Below are positions 1-11,500 of a stretch of DNA of 64,000 nucleotides, one piece after another (the first letter of the stretch is position 1; every line of letters starts with the position of its first letter). Under the pieces are notes generated by a model, which searched no databases, was not told the origin of the DNA, and was given only the letters and a program-made list of their open reading frames with translations. Both the position numbers and the translations under genes were made by a program. This DNA comes from Rhabdornis inornatus (lineage: Eukaryota; Chordata; Aves; Passeriformes; Rhabdornithidae): the NCBI GenBank assembly GCA_013397075.1, contig VWZS01010175.1, positions 894,178 through 958,177 of the forward strand, read 5' to 3'.

Positions 1-979
1 CTGTGAAAAATTGCTCCACAGTTGATTTATGGACTGTAGTGTGGTGGAAGGTAGAAGTGTGTAACTGTGCTTACTTGGAGATTTCCTATATTCAGCAACA
101 AAAGTCCTCAGATCAGAATATTCTAGAATTGCTGTGTAGAAATATAGAGATTTATGTTCTGAAGTATTAGAAATATTTTACTTTTTCCTCAGTTCTTTTG
201 TTATTTAGTAACACTGAATTAACTTAGCTGTGAAAGTGGCGATACCAGACAAAATTTGAGGGAGTGAGACATGGTATCACTTGTTTGATTTTGCCCCCTT
301 TTTGTAGGGACCAATCTCTGTCAGTCTTAAGAAGCTTGTGATTTTCTAAGAAGGGGAAATTTCATTGGTTTTCTGTGACTTAAGGTTTCCTTACTTTAAC
401 CTATTTATTAAAAAAACCCCCGCAGGTATGTGAGGCCCACTGAATAGCCCTACATCACTCTAATTCTTTTAAGCGTCTGAAATGGTGGCACTAGAAGACA
501 TATGCAACTTTCAAATGTATGGAACTTTTATATCTGCTTTCTCTGTTTCTGGGGGAATTTTATGACAATATCCAACTGTGGTGTGTTTGCTTTGTTGGAG
601 TTTTTATTACATGGTTTGTGTGTATGGTATTTTTCCCCTGGACTTCCACCATCCATCCTTACTCAATAATGCAGTATGTTAAGCTGGGGATTTTGTTAGC
701 TGGCATTAATGGTAATCTGCTTTCAGTGTGTTTTTATGTGGCCACATCTGAGTGCTGATAAAAAGTTACGAGTTCCACAAGATGAGGACATAAAAGATCC
801 AAAATTCAGTCCTCTACCTCCTAGTCTTTTAATTACAATATTATCTGCATCAAGGACCCTATCATTATGTGCCATAAGACCCAGTATTTTTAAATAGTAT
901 TTCCCAAAGTAATTCTGACAAATTTGAGAGATGTAATCTTTTTACCCGGTCATCACCTACCAGGGGCTTTTAAGTACTT
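1..979. other. Unique AT-rich sequence, no gene seen
   Basis: Short open frames (for example 79 codons at 519-758) are hydrophobic by composition and match no family I know. They have no convincing exon borders. No repeat family was recognised here. Confidence 0.6.
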
Positions 980-1302
980 ATGTATGTCATAAGACATAGT
1001 AAAATAGCAAAAGGGAGACCCAGCACTTGTACAACAACTATCATGGTGATATGGGCTCTAGGTGAGCCTTTCTCAGGAGTACTACACCACAAATTAGTTA
1101 AAAAGCTACCACGCCTACCAGAAATTACTGAAAAGCAATTGCTGTGCCTTGTCTGTATCCTAATACAACAGTCAGGGATGTGTCTTAGCCTAACCCAGAA
1201 AGGTTTGTCATTAAGTAGTCTAGTTAAGTTAGTTTAAAATAGTCATGGGACAAGATGCTATTTAAGCACTGTATAACGGGTGCTTTGCTTCATTACACAG
1301 TC
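980..1302 (+). mobile_element. Possible ERV LTR remnant
   Basis: Around 1256-1300 the order of elements resembles the U3/R part of an avian class II retroviral LTR. A TATTTAAG-like core promoter motif is followed shortly by TGTATAACGGGTGCTTTGCT and then a CA-rich end. The upstream 250 bases are unique. No paired terminal repeat, primer-binding site or target-site duplication could be fixed, so both boundaries are guesses. The similarity is from memory of avian LTR layout, not from an alignment. It could equally be unique sequence with a chance TATA-like motif. Confidence 0.22.
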
Positions 1303-1521
1303 TTCTATTTTATTTTTAAAATTATTTTCTTTTTTTTTATATAAATGCTAAATCCCAAATATATGGAGGATATTGCTAGGTGACTTAGTGACCCTAAATC
1401 TTTTCCCCTAGCACCAAGGCTGAAATTTATCCTCCTTCCTCAACATTGTGATAGTGCTCCCTCTTTCCGCCTTTGAGAGTCAGCTGAATGCTCCTTCTCT
1501 TTCCGGAGAAAATACCTCTCG

Positions 1522-1688
1522 TTGTTTTTTTTGTTGTTGTTGTTTGTTTGTTGTGTTTTTTTGTTTGGTTGGGTTTTTTTTGTTTTTTTTTGTTTTTATT
1601 TTTATTTTTGTTTTCTTTTTGTTTTTGTTTTGTTTTGTTTGTTTGTTTGTTTGTTTGTTTGATTGTTTTTGGGGGGGGTGTTTTTTTC
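1522..1688. repeat. T/G-rich low-complexity tract
   Basis: About 165 bases consist almost only of T with interspersed G. They include runs of TTG, (GTTT)n near 1637-1662 and a run of eight G at about 1671-1678. The tract produces long Phe/Val/Cys-rich open frames at 1448-1756 and 1488-1700, which are compositional artefacts. On the other strand it is a poly-A/CAAA tract, possibly the grown tail of an old retroposed copy, although no recognisable body adjoins it. Confidence 0.85.
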
Positions 1689-2261
1689 TGTCAGTATTAA
1701 CACTTCCCCTGCAGTCTCTCTCTCTTTTCTTGGGCTTCTTTTCTGCCCTTCAGTAAATATAACCTTGATCAGCATCCAGTCAGTTCATTTCCAAAGAGAC
1801 TTCCCTCAGCTTAGTCCTCAGCAGCTTCTTTAACACCAGCTTATGAAAACAGCTCATTGTGCCTTGATCACAGGCTAAAATAATTCTAAAATAATTCTTC
1901 AGGCACTGTGGAACAGTTACCCTCATTTCCCCCATATTTCTAGCGCAAAAGAAGTCATGGAATGGGATCAGATATCCCTAGTGGGTACAATCTTCACACT
2001 CATGCACAATTTGTAGGGTCTTGGGACCACTAGAGAGCCGTTGTATAAACAGTTGTTCTGAACCAAAATATCTTAGCCCTAGTCCTAGCCAGCAGGACCA
2101 CATAACTCTGTAGTTAAAACGCTCTGAACTGGTCACTGACACTTAGATTAGATATCTATAGGTTTGCATATGAATACGTACCTACATACATATATATATA
2201 TCTGTGTATATCTACATATACCTATATATATAAGTGTGTATAGGATCATAGAATCGTACCT
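1689..2261. other. Unique sequence with short AT microsatellite
   Basis: No gene is visible. An alternating TA/CATA stretch at about 2186-2233 is a degenerate AT-rich microsatellite directly upstream of the CR1 fragment. Confidence 0.55.
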
Positions 2262-2529
2262 CTTCTGTGGAGGCAGGCTGACCGAATTGGGGTTGTTCAA
2301 CCTAAAGAAGAGAAGGCTCTGGGAAGACCCTAAAGCAGGGTTCCATTACCTAAAGGGGGGGCACAGGAAATCTGGAAAGGGACTTCTTACAAGTGCCTGT
2401 TGTGATAGGGCAAGGGGAGTGGCTTTAAGGTGAAAATGGGTATATTTAGGTCATATATCAGGAAGAAATTCTTTACTCTGAGGGTAGCGAGACACTGGAA
2501 ACCGTTGCCCAGAGAAACTGTGGATGTCC
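2262..2529 (+). mobile_element. CR1 LINE 3' fragment, part 1 (interrupted)
   Basis: The sequence reads through hallmark stretches of the avian CR1 3' end in order. These are the GGGGTTGTTCAACCTAAAGA block at about 2290, the AGAGAAGGCTCTGGGAAGAC block, the GGAAGAAATTCTTTACTCTG block at about 2461 and the TTGCCCAGAGAAACTGTGGA block at about 2505. The match breaks at 2529 and resumes at 3244 with the next CR1 motif (CCATCCCTG...), so one element was split by an insertion. The frame is broken many times and nothing is coding. CR1 copies are normally 5'-truncated, which explains why only the tail is present. Confidence 0.93.
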
Positions 2530-3243
2530 TGTTGTCACCGAAAACTGGAAAATGGACTCTCAAACCAGACTGTTAGGTTAGAAAGCTGATATTACCTTAT
2601 TCAGCACTGAGGTACATGGAAATAGCTCCACCCAACATGTACACTGATTGTAAAAAGTTTTAATTATTTATATGTTTTAGCAAACAAGGGAATTAGTCTT
2701 CTCTTGAATTAGTATTCGCTGCATACAAGTTACAAGTTCTCTAGGTACTTAGTATTCTATCTTCTATTGGTTTATGATTGTCTTACTTCTCATGCTAGTT
2801 AGTTCGCTTGCTCAGTTTGTCTCTTCTTTTGAGTTGGTGGCTTTCTTGGTTCAGTGGTCTCTGGGTTGGTGGTTACAGATCCCCCCTGCCAGAATTACCA
2901 TTTACCCACTTGGAGCTGATTTCAGATGAGTTTCTTCCTTATTTTGGGAGTCTTGACAAATGTCTTTGTTGCATAAATTCTCCATTCTTTGTGTCCATTG
3001 TCAGAGTTGCATCCTTCTTCCTAAATTATGTTAACCTCCTCCCCCAGGTCTCAGCTCACTGGAGCATGTTGTGTCCTAAACTTTAACTTGTTTTTGTAAT
3101 ACATGCACATCACTTCAAGGTTGCTTTGTTAGCTGCTATCAGTTTCATGGACTAAATCTTCCTTCCTATTGGTTAGGTCCCAGCATTTCCCCCCAGTGCT
3201 GCATGGGCTCTTTTTTTAAAGAAATACAACTTGTTCGGCAACA
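2530..3243. mobile_element. Solo LTR-like insertion inside CR1
   Basis: A 714-base segment interrupts the CR1 copy exactly between two adjacent CR1 motifs. It begins TGTTG and ends CAACA, the TG...CA layout of retroviral LTRs. The inverted match extends loosely, since CCGAA follows close behind TGTTG when read inward from either end. Its length suits a solo ERV LTR. No gag, pol or env sequence is present. The flanks (GTCC on the left, CCATCC on the right) do not give a clear 4-6 bp target duplication, perhaps because the CR1 site itself is C-rich and has mutated. I could not assign a family or orientation. The open frame at 2808-3086 lies inside it and is not considered a gene. Confidence 0.6.
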
Positions 3244-3393
3244 CCATCCCTGCGAGTGTTCACGATCACACTGGATGGAGCTCTGGATAATCTAGTCTTG
3301 TGGAAGATATCTCAGTCCATGGGAGGAGGAATTGGGACTAAAAGGTCTTTAAGGTTCCTTCCAACCCAAACCATTCCTATGTTTCTGTGATAT
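3244..3393 (+). mobile_element. CR1 LINE 3' end, part 2
   Basis: This continues the element at 2262-2529. The block around 3244-3290 corresponds to the CR1 'CATCCCTGGAAGTGTTCA' region. The terminal block at about 3340-3390 is the CR1 signature, with TCTTTAAGGTTCCTTCCAAC followed by an ATTCTATG-like octamer tail in degenerate form (CATTCCTATGTTTCTGTGA). It is the natural 3' end of a plus-strand CR1. Confidence 0.92.
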
Positions 3394-6300
3394 ACACATC
3401 ATCAAAGGATAGTGTTTTCACCTGGGATGCCTCTGGCCACAGATCAGACAATTAGGAAGGACCTCACTCATCAAGCTGAAAAATAAATGGCTAAAACCCC
3501 CTTTTTTTAAGGTGGGAAATGTATGTAAGAAACTCCTCATTCTTTCCTTCTTTCTCCTAACAAAACTTTTTTACAGAGAAATCTGCTCTGCCTCTTTCTC
3601 TGATGCTGGTCCCTTGCAGTTTTCTTAGCAGACAGGCAGAGTTCCTTGCTGATTCCCGAACCCAGCAAAGGGTTTGCTGTAGGATTGAATCTGGCTCTTT
3701 CCCAAACTTCTTTAAGGGACGCAGGTGCAGTGCTTCACTGACCGTTACTGAAAGCAAGTTAACTCTGGAGGATGGATCTTCTTTAGTAATGAAATTACCA
3801 ATTTTCAAGCACATAAATTCTTTGAGAAGAAATGGTTTTTAGGTGTGGTGAACTTGTGAGCAGTAAAATACATACCTGTGATAGGGAATGTGCAGGCAGA
3901 GTGAGTACAGTGATGTGTTGTGTTCTCAGTGTAATAGTGTTTCATACACTGGACAGGAGGATGGATGATACAGCTGGTGACTGCAGAATAGTGTGAGGTT
4001 AAAAATTCAGTGAAATGTCTGAGGTCGGGTAATGGGACTGAGATCAGAAAAATTAAATCTAGTTAGACCAGTTTCTTACAAAAGGCTGGTCAGGATTTAA
4101 AATTCTTGGGGGAGTAGGGGGGTGGTGGAAGTTGTACACATCTCAGAATTTTATTAGCTTGCTTTAAATCTTCTATCATACACTAGCTCAGCTTTTAAGT
4201 ATGCTATCTATTTCTGTGCAATGTGCTGGAGAGATTTTCCTCCCTATTGACAGGAAACTGTCGGAAAATGTTTCTTCTTTCTTTCCTGTTTTTTGTTGTG
4301 GTGATTCTTAAAATATCCCATTCTAAAAAAACATATTTTTTATTCCCTGGACGCCCTTGAAATAGTCCATTGTGGGGCTGGATTCCTTTAAGTGTTTCAG
4401 TATGTGGGTACCATGTACTTTCATCAAGAATTTCTTCTTGTTTTTCAGGTCACCCAGGCAGTGTTTCTGTTTTAAGAACCAAGTAGAATGTCTTTAAAAT
4501 ATAAATTTGCAGAAACAGGACCTAAATACAGAATGATACATTAATTATGTACAGAACTAAGACTATGCTTAATAAGAGCAATCTTCCTTGCCTGTTACAG
4601 CCTCTGTGAAGATTTCCTTGCTCTTGCTTTTTGTCTATACAGATTCTCCTATGAATTTAAGCTTACCTGCAGACCCTTTATAGTTTGCTTACATGGAAGA
4701 AATTGTCTCCAAGTAAAAGCTACTGCTTTCCTCCTCTGCTATCCTAAGCTAGAGTGTTCCATCTGTTTACTCACTGAGGAAGAGGTGAAAGGATTACTTT
4801 ACTTTCTTCCTAAGATTCTTGGAGTAATGCTTAGTGGCTGCTTACTTCAGAGTTTTGAACCCAGCAGTGCCTGATGCAGACATGTGTGCTTAATTCATAA
4901 CAGAACCATTGCTAAGACAATTTATAAGGATTTTCCTGGGATCAGTGGAATTTATTAATATGCCTCTCATTCACAGAAAAGTGAATTTTGTCCCTTTTCT
5001 TTTGTATTAAAAATATGATGACTCAAGAGAGGTTTTAAGCATTGGCACAACACGTGGTTTTGAGGTTTCTTTAGGTCTTTAAGATTATACAGCTTTTATG
5101 CACCTTAGAAAACAAAATGTTTAAGCAAGTACAAAATATCAGACTGGAAAAATACAAAAAAAATAATGTAACAACAAAACCAAGAAAGTCTGAAGGTGTA
5201 AAAATTTGTGAAATGTATATAAATGTAGAAAAAATTAGTCTTGATTAACTATCAGGGATTTAGGTGTTGTACTTTTCCACATTTTGTTTCTGAATATTGA
5301 TAAATTATTTTATCAATTGGGAACCCTCACCTTCAGCCACGGTTTTGCTTCTATATATATCTTGGGAGTTGTTCAGTAAATTAGATCACAAAAGTTCATC
5401 CATTTTTGTCTGGCAACTCTTCAAAACCAGCAAGTCCACAATCACAAGAATACACGAGGAAGACCCTTATCACTGAATCCATCAAGTTTGTGCATGTCAT
5501 AATAAGCCACTTGGGAAACCCACCTTGCATCCCCTCCGCATTTATTTAGGTTAGGCAGATGCTGGTACCATTCAGCTGATTGCAGTAGATGAAGAATTGC
5601 ACAACTGTTGTAAAGGTTTTGATTTCAGCCAGTGGGTCCTTAAATGGCAATGTCAATGGACAAGCAATAGTAAAACAAGGCAAAAAAAGCAAGCTTCTTT
5701 CTCCACCAACAAAAACTATTTAGGCACACAGATTTCTCACAAAATTGAAGTAATGATCTAATGGCAGTTTTTGCAACAAGACAGGGGTAAAACATACCCT
5801 AGGTCTACCTTTAGATCCCTTTCAAAACTGCTAGAGAATATATGTAATTTCAACAGCGTTTTCTGCAATTGCTCTCTGTGAGTAGACTGTACTGCTTTTA
5901 TATGGGAAAAAACTCTGTCTCTTCATATACATGTGTAGTTCCCCCAAAAAAGCAATGTCTCTATATAAAGGAATTTCTTGAAAAGGTTTTCAGGTGCTGA
6001 GAGGCTTTGAAAGAAATGGTTGATGAACCATTACTGATGACCTAAAAGCTGTGCTTTCAGGATGGAGTTTTCAAAAGCTCTTACAGGGGACCTCCATAAA
6101 ACTTGTGGGAACAAAAGTAATTCTCTTTTGAGAATCTGCCCTAAACATGTGAGCTTTCCAGGTGCAATGGAAGAATGTGATTGGGCTGTCTTTTGCCCAA
6201 GAAAAGCCTGTGTGATCACTACTGACATGCCCTTACTCTGTCGTGGGACATTTTTGCATTCTGCAAGCATTGCAGAAATGGAAGTTGCCAAAGCATCCAA

Positions 6301-8500
6301 GGACTGCCATAAAATTAAAAATTAGCAATTGAAACCATGTGGAATCAACTCAGTTTTCAGTTGTCTGCTTATGTCTAACAAGCAAAGCATGTTAATCCTT
6401 CATGAAAATGAATTTCTAATGTAATTGCTTTAATTAAATGGTAATAGATCACTAGCCATATAGAACAAAACCACTGCTATATTAGACATTCAGGGGCATA
6501 CAGACATTTAAAAGAGCCCTGGGCAAAATTTGAAATTGTGGTCTTTTCTACATTTGTATTTATTATTAGCATCATCGCACAAAGCTCACTGTGCCTCCTC
6601 AAAATATTGCAAACTGTCATTCCTTCTTCCTGAGTATCATCTCTCGGGCAGCCCCGGGCTGTTTTTATGATTTTTTTTTCTGGTTTGGTGGTTTCTGTTT
6701 GTTTTTGTTTCCTCATTTGTGTTTTTTTAAAAATTTTATTATTTAAATTTCTCAGTATCCTTTTTCTAACTTGAAATGTGGTCTTTGCTCTAGAGGCAGT
6801 GGAGTTCATGGTGGAATGGGCACTTTAGGTTGGATTTAATAACATCTGTGAGGACAGTGTGAGGTCCATTTATAAATTATAGCAGCTTGAGAATCTTTGT
6901 GTATGATAGCTTGGGAAATACAGCAGATGTATTGCCCAAGTTCAAGAGCACTTGATTAAAATACTATCAAGAGAAACATACTTACTAGAGTGCAGTAACT
7001 CTTGAGTCAGTGCTTAAATTCCGTTTTCCTGACTGCTAGATCCAACTGTTGCCTCTCATTTTCTATACCCATCATAAAAGCTGCATGAATGTATTACTGT
7101 TTCTCCCAGCCTGATAAAAGCTGGAGCCTTGGTCAGTGACACTACGTTTCATCAAGTTCTAGATAATAAATGTATCACACAATTAAAGAAGCAATCAGTA
7201 CCTGTTACATTGATTTTATAGTGGTGGTATCTTCCATTGCTACACTATGCTTTCTACTTATTTTTTAATTCATCCTCATACTACCAGAAGTATTTTATCT
7301 TCTGCATTATATACTTTGTTTAAAATACTATATTAATAAGTATTTAAATATTTTATAAACATACAACTTGTCTAGTTAATATTGTTCTTGCTCTTTCTGC
7401 TAGTTGACATAGATTATTTGCTCTTTCTAGACTGGAGAACACTCTGACTCTGAGGATTACACACATGGGCTCCAGTGCTCAAAGGGATTCACAAAGTGCA
7501 GAGGAGGTTCCGGGGATCTCAGTAAACCTGTTGTTTAATCATGGGATGCTGGCTGTGGACATCAGCACCCATCTTTCTCTTATCCTTCCTTTTTAAGTGA
7601 GGTCAAATTGAGTATGCAGCAAGTTAACCACACTATCCTGCAGGCCTCAGTGTCTGTAAAAACCCTGCCTGCAGATCTCTCTTTCAAGTGCCACTGTCAT
7701 TGCAGTGTCACTGCTTTTATTCCCAACAAATATATATTTTATTCAAAGCCTTCTGTACTTTTAATGACTGCTAATTTTGTCCCTTTTATAGTGTTGTTAT
7801 GTCATCTATTTCTTTGGATGGCTTTTTTAAGGAGGCTGGAAATAAAGTCGCCTTTGCCATCATGAGAAGAATTTTAAAAACACAAGAAATCAAAACACCC
7901 ACAAATAAAAGGAAGATTTGGCTAGCATAGAAATTTTGTTAGCAGCTCTTTATCTTGTACTTGAGAAAGTATAGGCTGCAAGGGTGACAACTGAGTGCAA
8001 GACAGCAGAGCTGCTGGGGGACAAACACGGAGTCGAGGGCTTTAAACCTGCCTTTAGGGTCTGTCTAGTTCCTTCTGTTAATCACTAAACACATTTCATA
8101 AACAGTTATGGCAGAAGGATCTGGGGCATACTTCTCTCTCACACAGCTGCTCTACCCTCAAAGCTACAGAATCCTGCTCTTTTTTCTTTCTCCTCTTGAC
8201 TAAGGAAAGGGGAGGGGGCTCTTTCCCAGCCAGAATAATGTACAACTCATTTGCGAGGACACTTTCCAAGGAAATTAGATGTTGCTGATAAAGCTTCAGC
8301 TCTCCCACCTCAAAGAAGAAGTGAATCCATTAGACAAGTGTATTTAGGAGACCTGAAAACATCAGATGGATTTTTACAAGTGCTGCCTGAAGGAAAAGAG
8401 TGATCCCAAGCACATTATTAAGAAAAAGATTATTTCTTCATCTTAGGAAAGTTGCTTTTATGTCTCTTTAGAGATCTAGAGAGAGATAGCACTTAAGATA
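3394..8500. other. Unique AT-rich sequence, nothing recognised
   Basis: No exon, RNA gene or repeat family was recognised. Overlapping open frames on both strands at 3557-3842 and 6031-6325 are 79-89 codons long with no motif. Small features include T runs near 6667-6676 and short A/T runs. Confidence 0.5.
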
Positions 8501-11500
8501 TATATGGGTCCCCTTTGCTAATTGCTGGCTACTTTTGGGCTACTACAGCACAGTCCTCTGAGGTCAATTGGATCCTCCATCAGCCTGGATTGACTATCTA
8601 CTTCTATCATAATACAGTGTACAGTGTAAGGAGCTGTGTGTCCCATACCTAATTTCTCTCTCAGGTCACATAGCCTGACGCTTTGCATAACCTGCAGAGT
8701 AGTAGGAGACAAGGGCTTGAATTGCAGTAGCCAAAGAAAGGAGCTGAACTGTTATGTCTGAAAATATCCTGAGTATATCCTTGAATCAGAGTATATCCAC
8801 TGAATAAAGATTCTGATTTTTTTTTTTTAATGCTATCCTGGCTGAGATGTATATCCATCCACAGCAAACTTAAGTCTTATTGATGATTGGGATGGTCTTA
8901 GTTATTCTTTATGGATTACACTAAGAGAGTCTGTTCTTGTATAATGCCTGCAGACTACGAATTGAAAATAGGCTCAGCTACATTCAGCTACTGAAAAAAA
9001 AAGTGGAACCAGCACTTCGTGTTACATTTTAAAAGTGTTGGTTAACACTGTATTTCAGACATGCTTGATCATGATCTAGTGTGTCATAAAAATATCTAAT
9101 GAATTCAGTTTTTCATGGAAGGCAGGCAGGAGATTATTAACTTGATTTTTACATTTCATTTTAGCTAAATGCTGGCTTCTCAGCATTCCCAAACCTGGAA
9201 AATATCTGTGGGTGTATTAAAGGGACACTTTAGGCACCCAGGAACTTTTGAATAGTAAAAGTAGATTGCTTGAGTAAACTTTTATCTGAGTTCAGGTTTT
9301 CTGGATTGCTTTCTTGACTAAAGGCAACTCTGGTTTTTTACTGAGGCTAATTTAAGTGCTTGATATCCGTCTTCACTTTTTTTAGTTTTTTTTCATTTGG
9401 AGTGACATAAATTAACCTCAGAGCATGCCTACAAATGAGTGAATTAATACCTAAACTATGCTGCTAATGGTGTTGCATTTACTGCTGAACTAGGAAGGAG
9501 AATTAGGTACCTTAGTGTCTAGCTGTCTGTGATCTGGCAGCAAGCTTAATTGGACAGCAGCAGCTCCTTGAATTAACAAGTCCTGCTGGCAGGACGCACC
9601 TGATTCCCAGCATGAGCAGAGGGGAGGCAAGGGAAAAGAGATCTGAACAAAAAAAAAGTTGCTGCAAAAATGAGTGAAAATGAAGGTCATTTTTTCCCAC
9701 TCTTTAATTTTGTTCCCCTTGATAATTATTTGGTAGTGATCAAACATTAACTATATTTCAGGAACTGCTAGCTGAGAAATACTTTTTAGATTTTGAAAAT
9801 TTTTGGCAGAAAGCTCAGAAAATGTATTTTTCTTGTGAAATCTTGGAACAGAACAGTCTTATTTATAGTAAACACTGACAGACGATTGGATATATAATGA
9901 ACAATTATGCTGCTATGTGTAACAAATAACTTTTCATACCACTTTCTCTAGCCAATGCATGGATTTTGACAGTGAATCAGTGAGTATTTGGTGGTGTTTT
10001 TTGAAGTATTTTTGACAGAGGCAAGGATAAATTATGGCATAGATAATTATGCTAGACCATCTCAAACTAATCAATCAAGTGCTGTAAAAATGGTTTTGGT
10101 GGGGGAGTCCCAGTTCTTTAACCATTATGTGTTTCATTGGCTGTGGAATATAGGGAATGAAAATGATTTTCAGCTTTATGTCATTTTTATCTGCATGAAA
10201 AAGCTGAATCATTCAATATGTTAGTTAGTTGCAGCTAAACATGATGATCATAATCTCCTTCCTGTATCTGTGTTTGTCTCTGTGTGTATGTGTAGAACTT
10301 CTGAATCTGGTAAAATTCTAAATGTATTCATATGTAGGACATAACCTTAAAAGCTGCCCATCCTTATATTATAGTAACTGATAAACTCTCTGTTCCACTT
10401 ATTTACTCTTTTGCTACAGTATGGATTTTGTATGCTTTTGGTTTTCATTTAAACTGTTCCTTCTTTTTGCTTAATTTTTCCTCCTCATCAGCCTGGTATC
10501 TTGGCTGTCTAGTTAAAAGAGAAAAGGCCTAAAAAAAACCAAAATTGAATAGGACCAGTATTCTTGTGGATTTATGTCCCTTGGTTAATAATTGAATTAT
10601 AGAGGTCTTCTTTTATCTCTGAATATGCCTATATTCTGGTGATGGTATGCTGGCTGCCACACTTGACAGCAGAAATGGGCTGATAAGATTGTTAGCACCC
10701 TGCATGTTAATACAAGGATCCTGGTCTCTCTTCTCTCCAGCAGCTGCCGCTTTCAAAATTTATAAGAGTGTAACTATCTTTGAGATTTCTATCTCCTCAG
10801 TCACATTGAGTTGAAAGGAGGCTACTTAGTTCAGAAATTACAAGGAGAGGACACATAGACTGTGTTATATTGTTGCTCAGTCTTGTTTCCATAGGAAACC
10901 AGGCTAAAAACAGCCTGGAAAAAATCAGCTTTATCTTTTTCTAAAAAAAAAATCCCCTCCCAATTTGAATGCTGTAGATCATAAGATAGTTGAGGATACT
11001 CAGAAGAAATTACTTTAAGGTAAATTACTTTTAATATATGCCTAATGGCACATCACCTTCTGTTAGAAAGAAGCTTTTCACCTGACCAGGCGTAGGTAGG
11101 AGTAATCCAGCAATGGAGAGCCTTTTCTGCCCAAATCTTTCCATGCTGTCTCCCATGGATGAAGGTTGACATCTTGTTACATGCATCTATGAGGAGGAAA
11201 AGTAGATGAAGGAAGGGAGGACTACAGAAAGGTAAAACATTGTTTCTTCCCTACCTGCTGTTGAAGATACAGGTAAGTCTTTTCTGTCTGCACTCTACCT
11301 CTGTTCAAAGCTCCATTTCTCTACAGGCGTGCAGGGAACATTATTAAACTAATTGGAAGTATGTGATGAAAGAAATCGAAGGTACGGCCTTCCAGTTTTA
11401 TACTGCAGCAAGAAGCAACCTGGGTTGTAGAATTTAATATGATACATATGTCAAAATGAAAGAAAGAATATTTGCATAATCATAAAAGACCTATCAAAAC

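Noticed and set aside
1448..1756. A 102-codon Phe/Val/Cys-rich frame that could pass for a membrane protein
   Set aside because: It is produced by the T/G low-complexity tract at 1522-1688.
11270..11278. A consensus splice donor CAGGTAAGT that might end an exon
   Set aside because: The upstream sequence has no open coding frame with a recognisable protein and no clear acceptor, and such motifs arise by chance in 64 kb.
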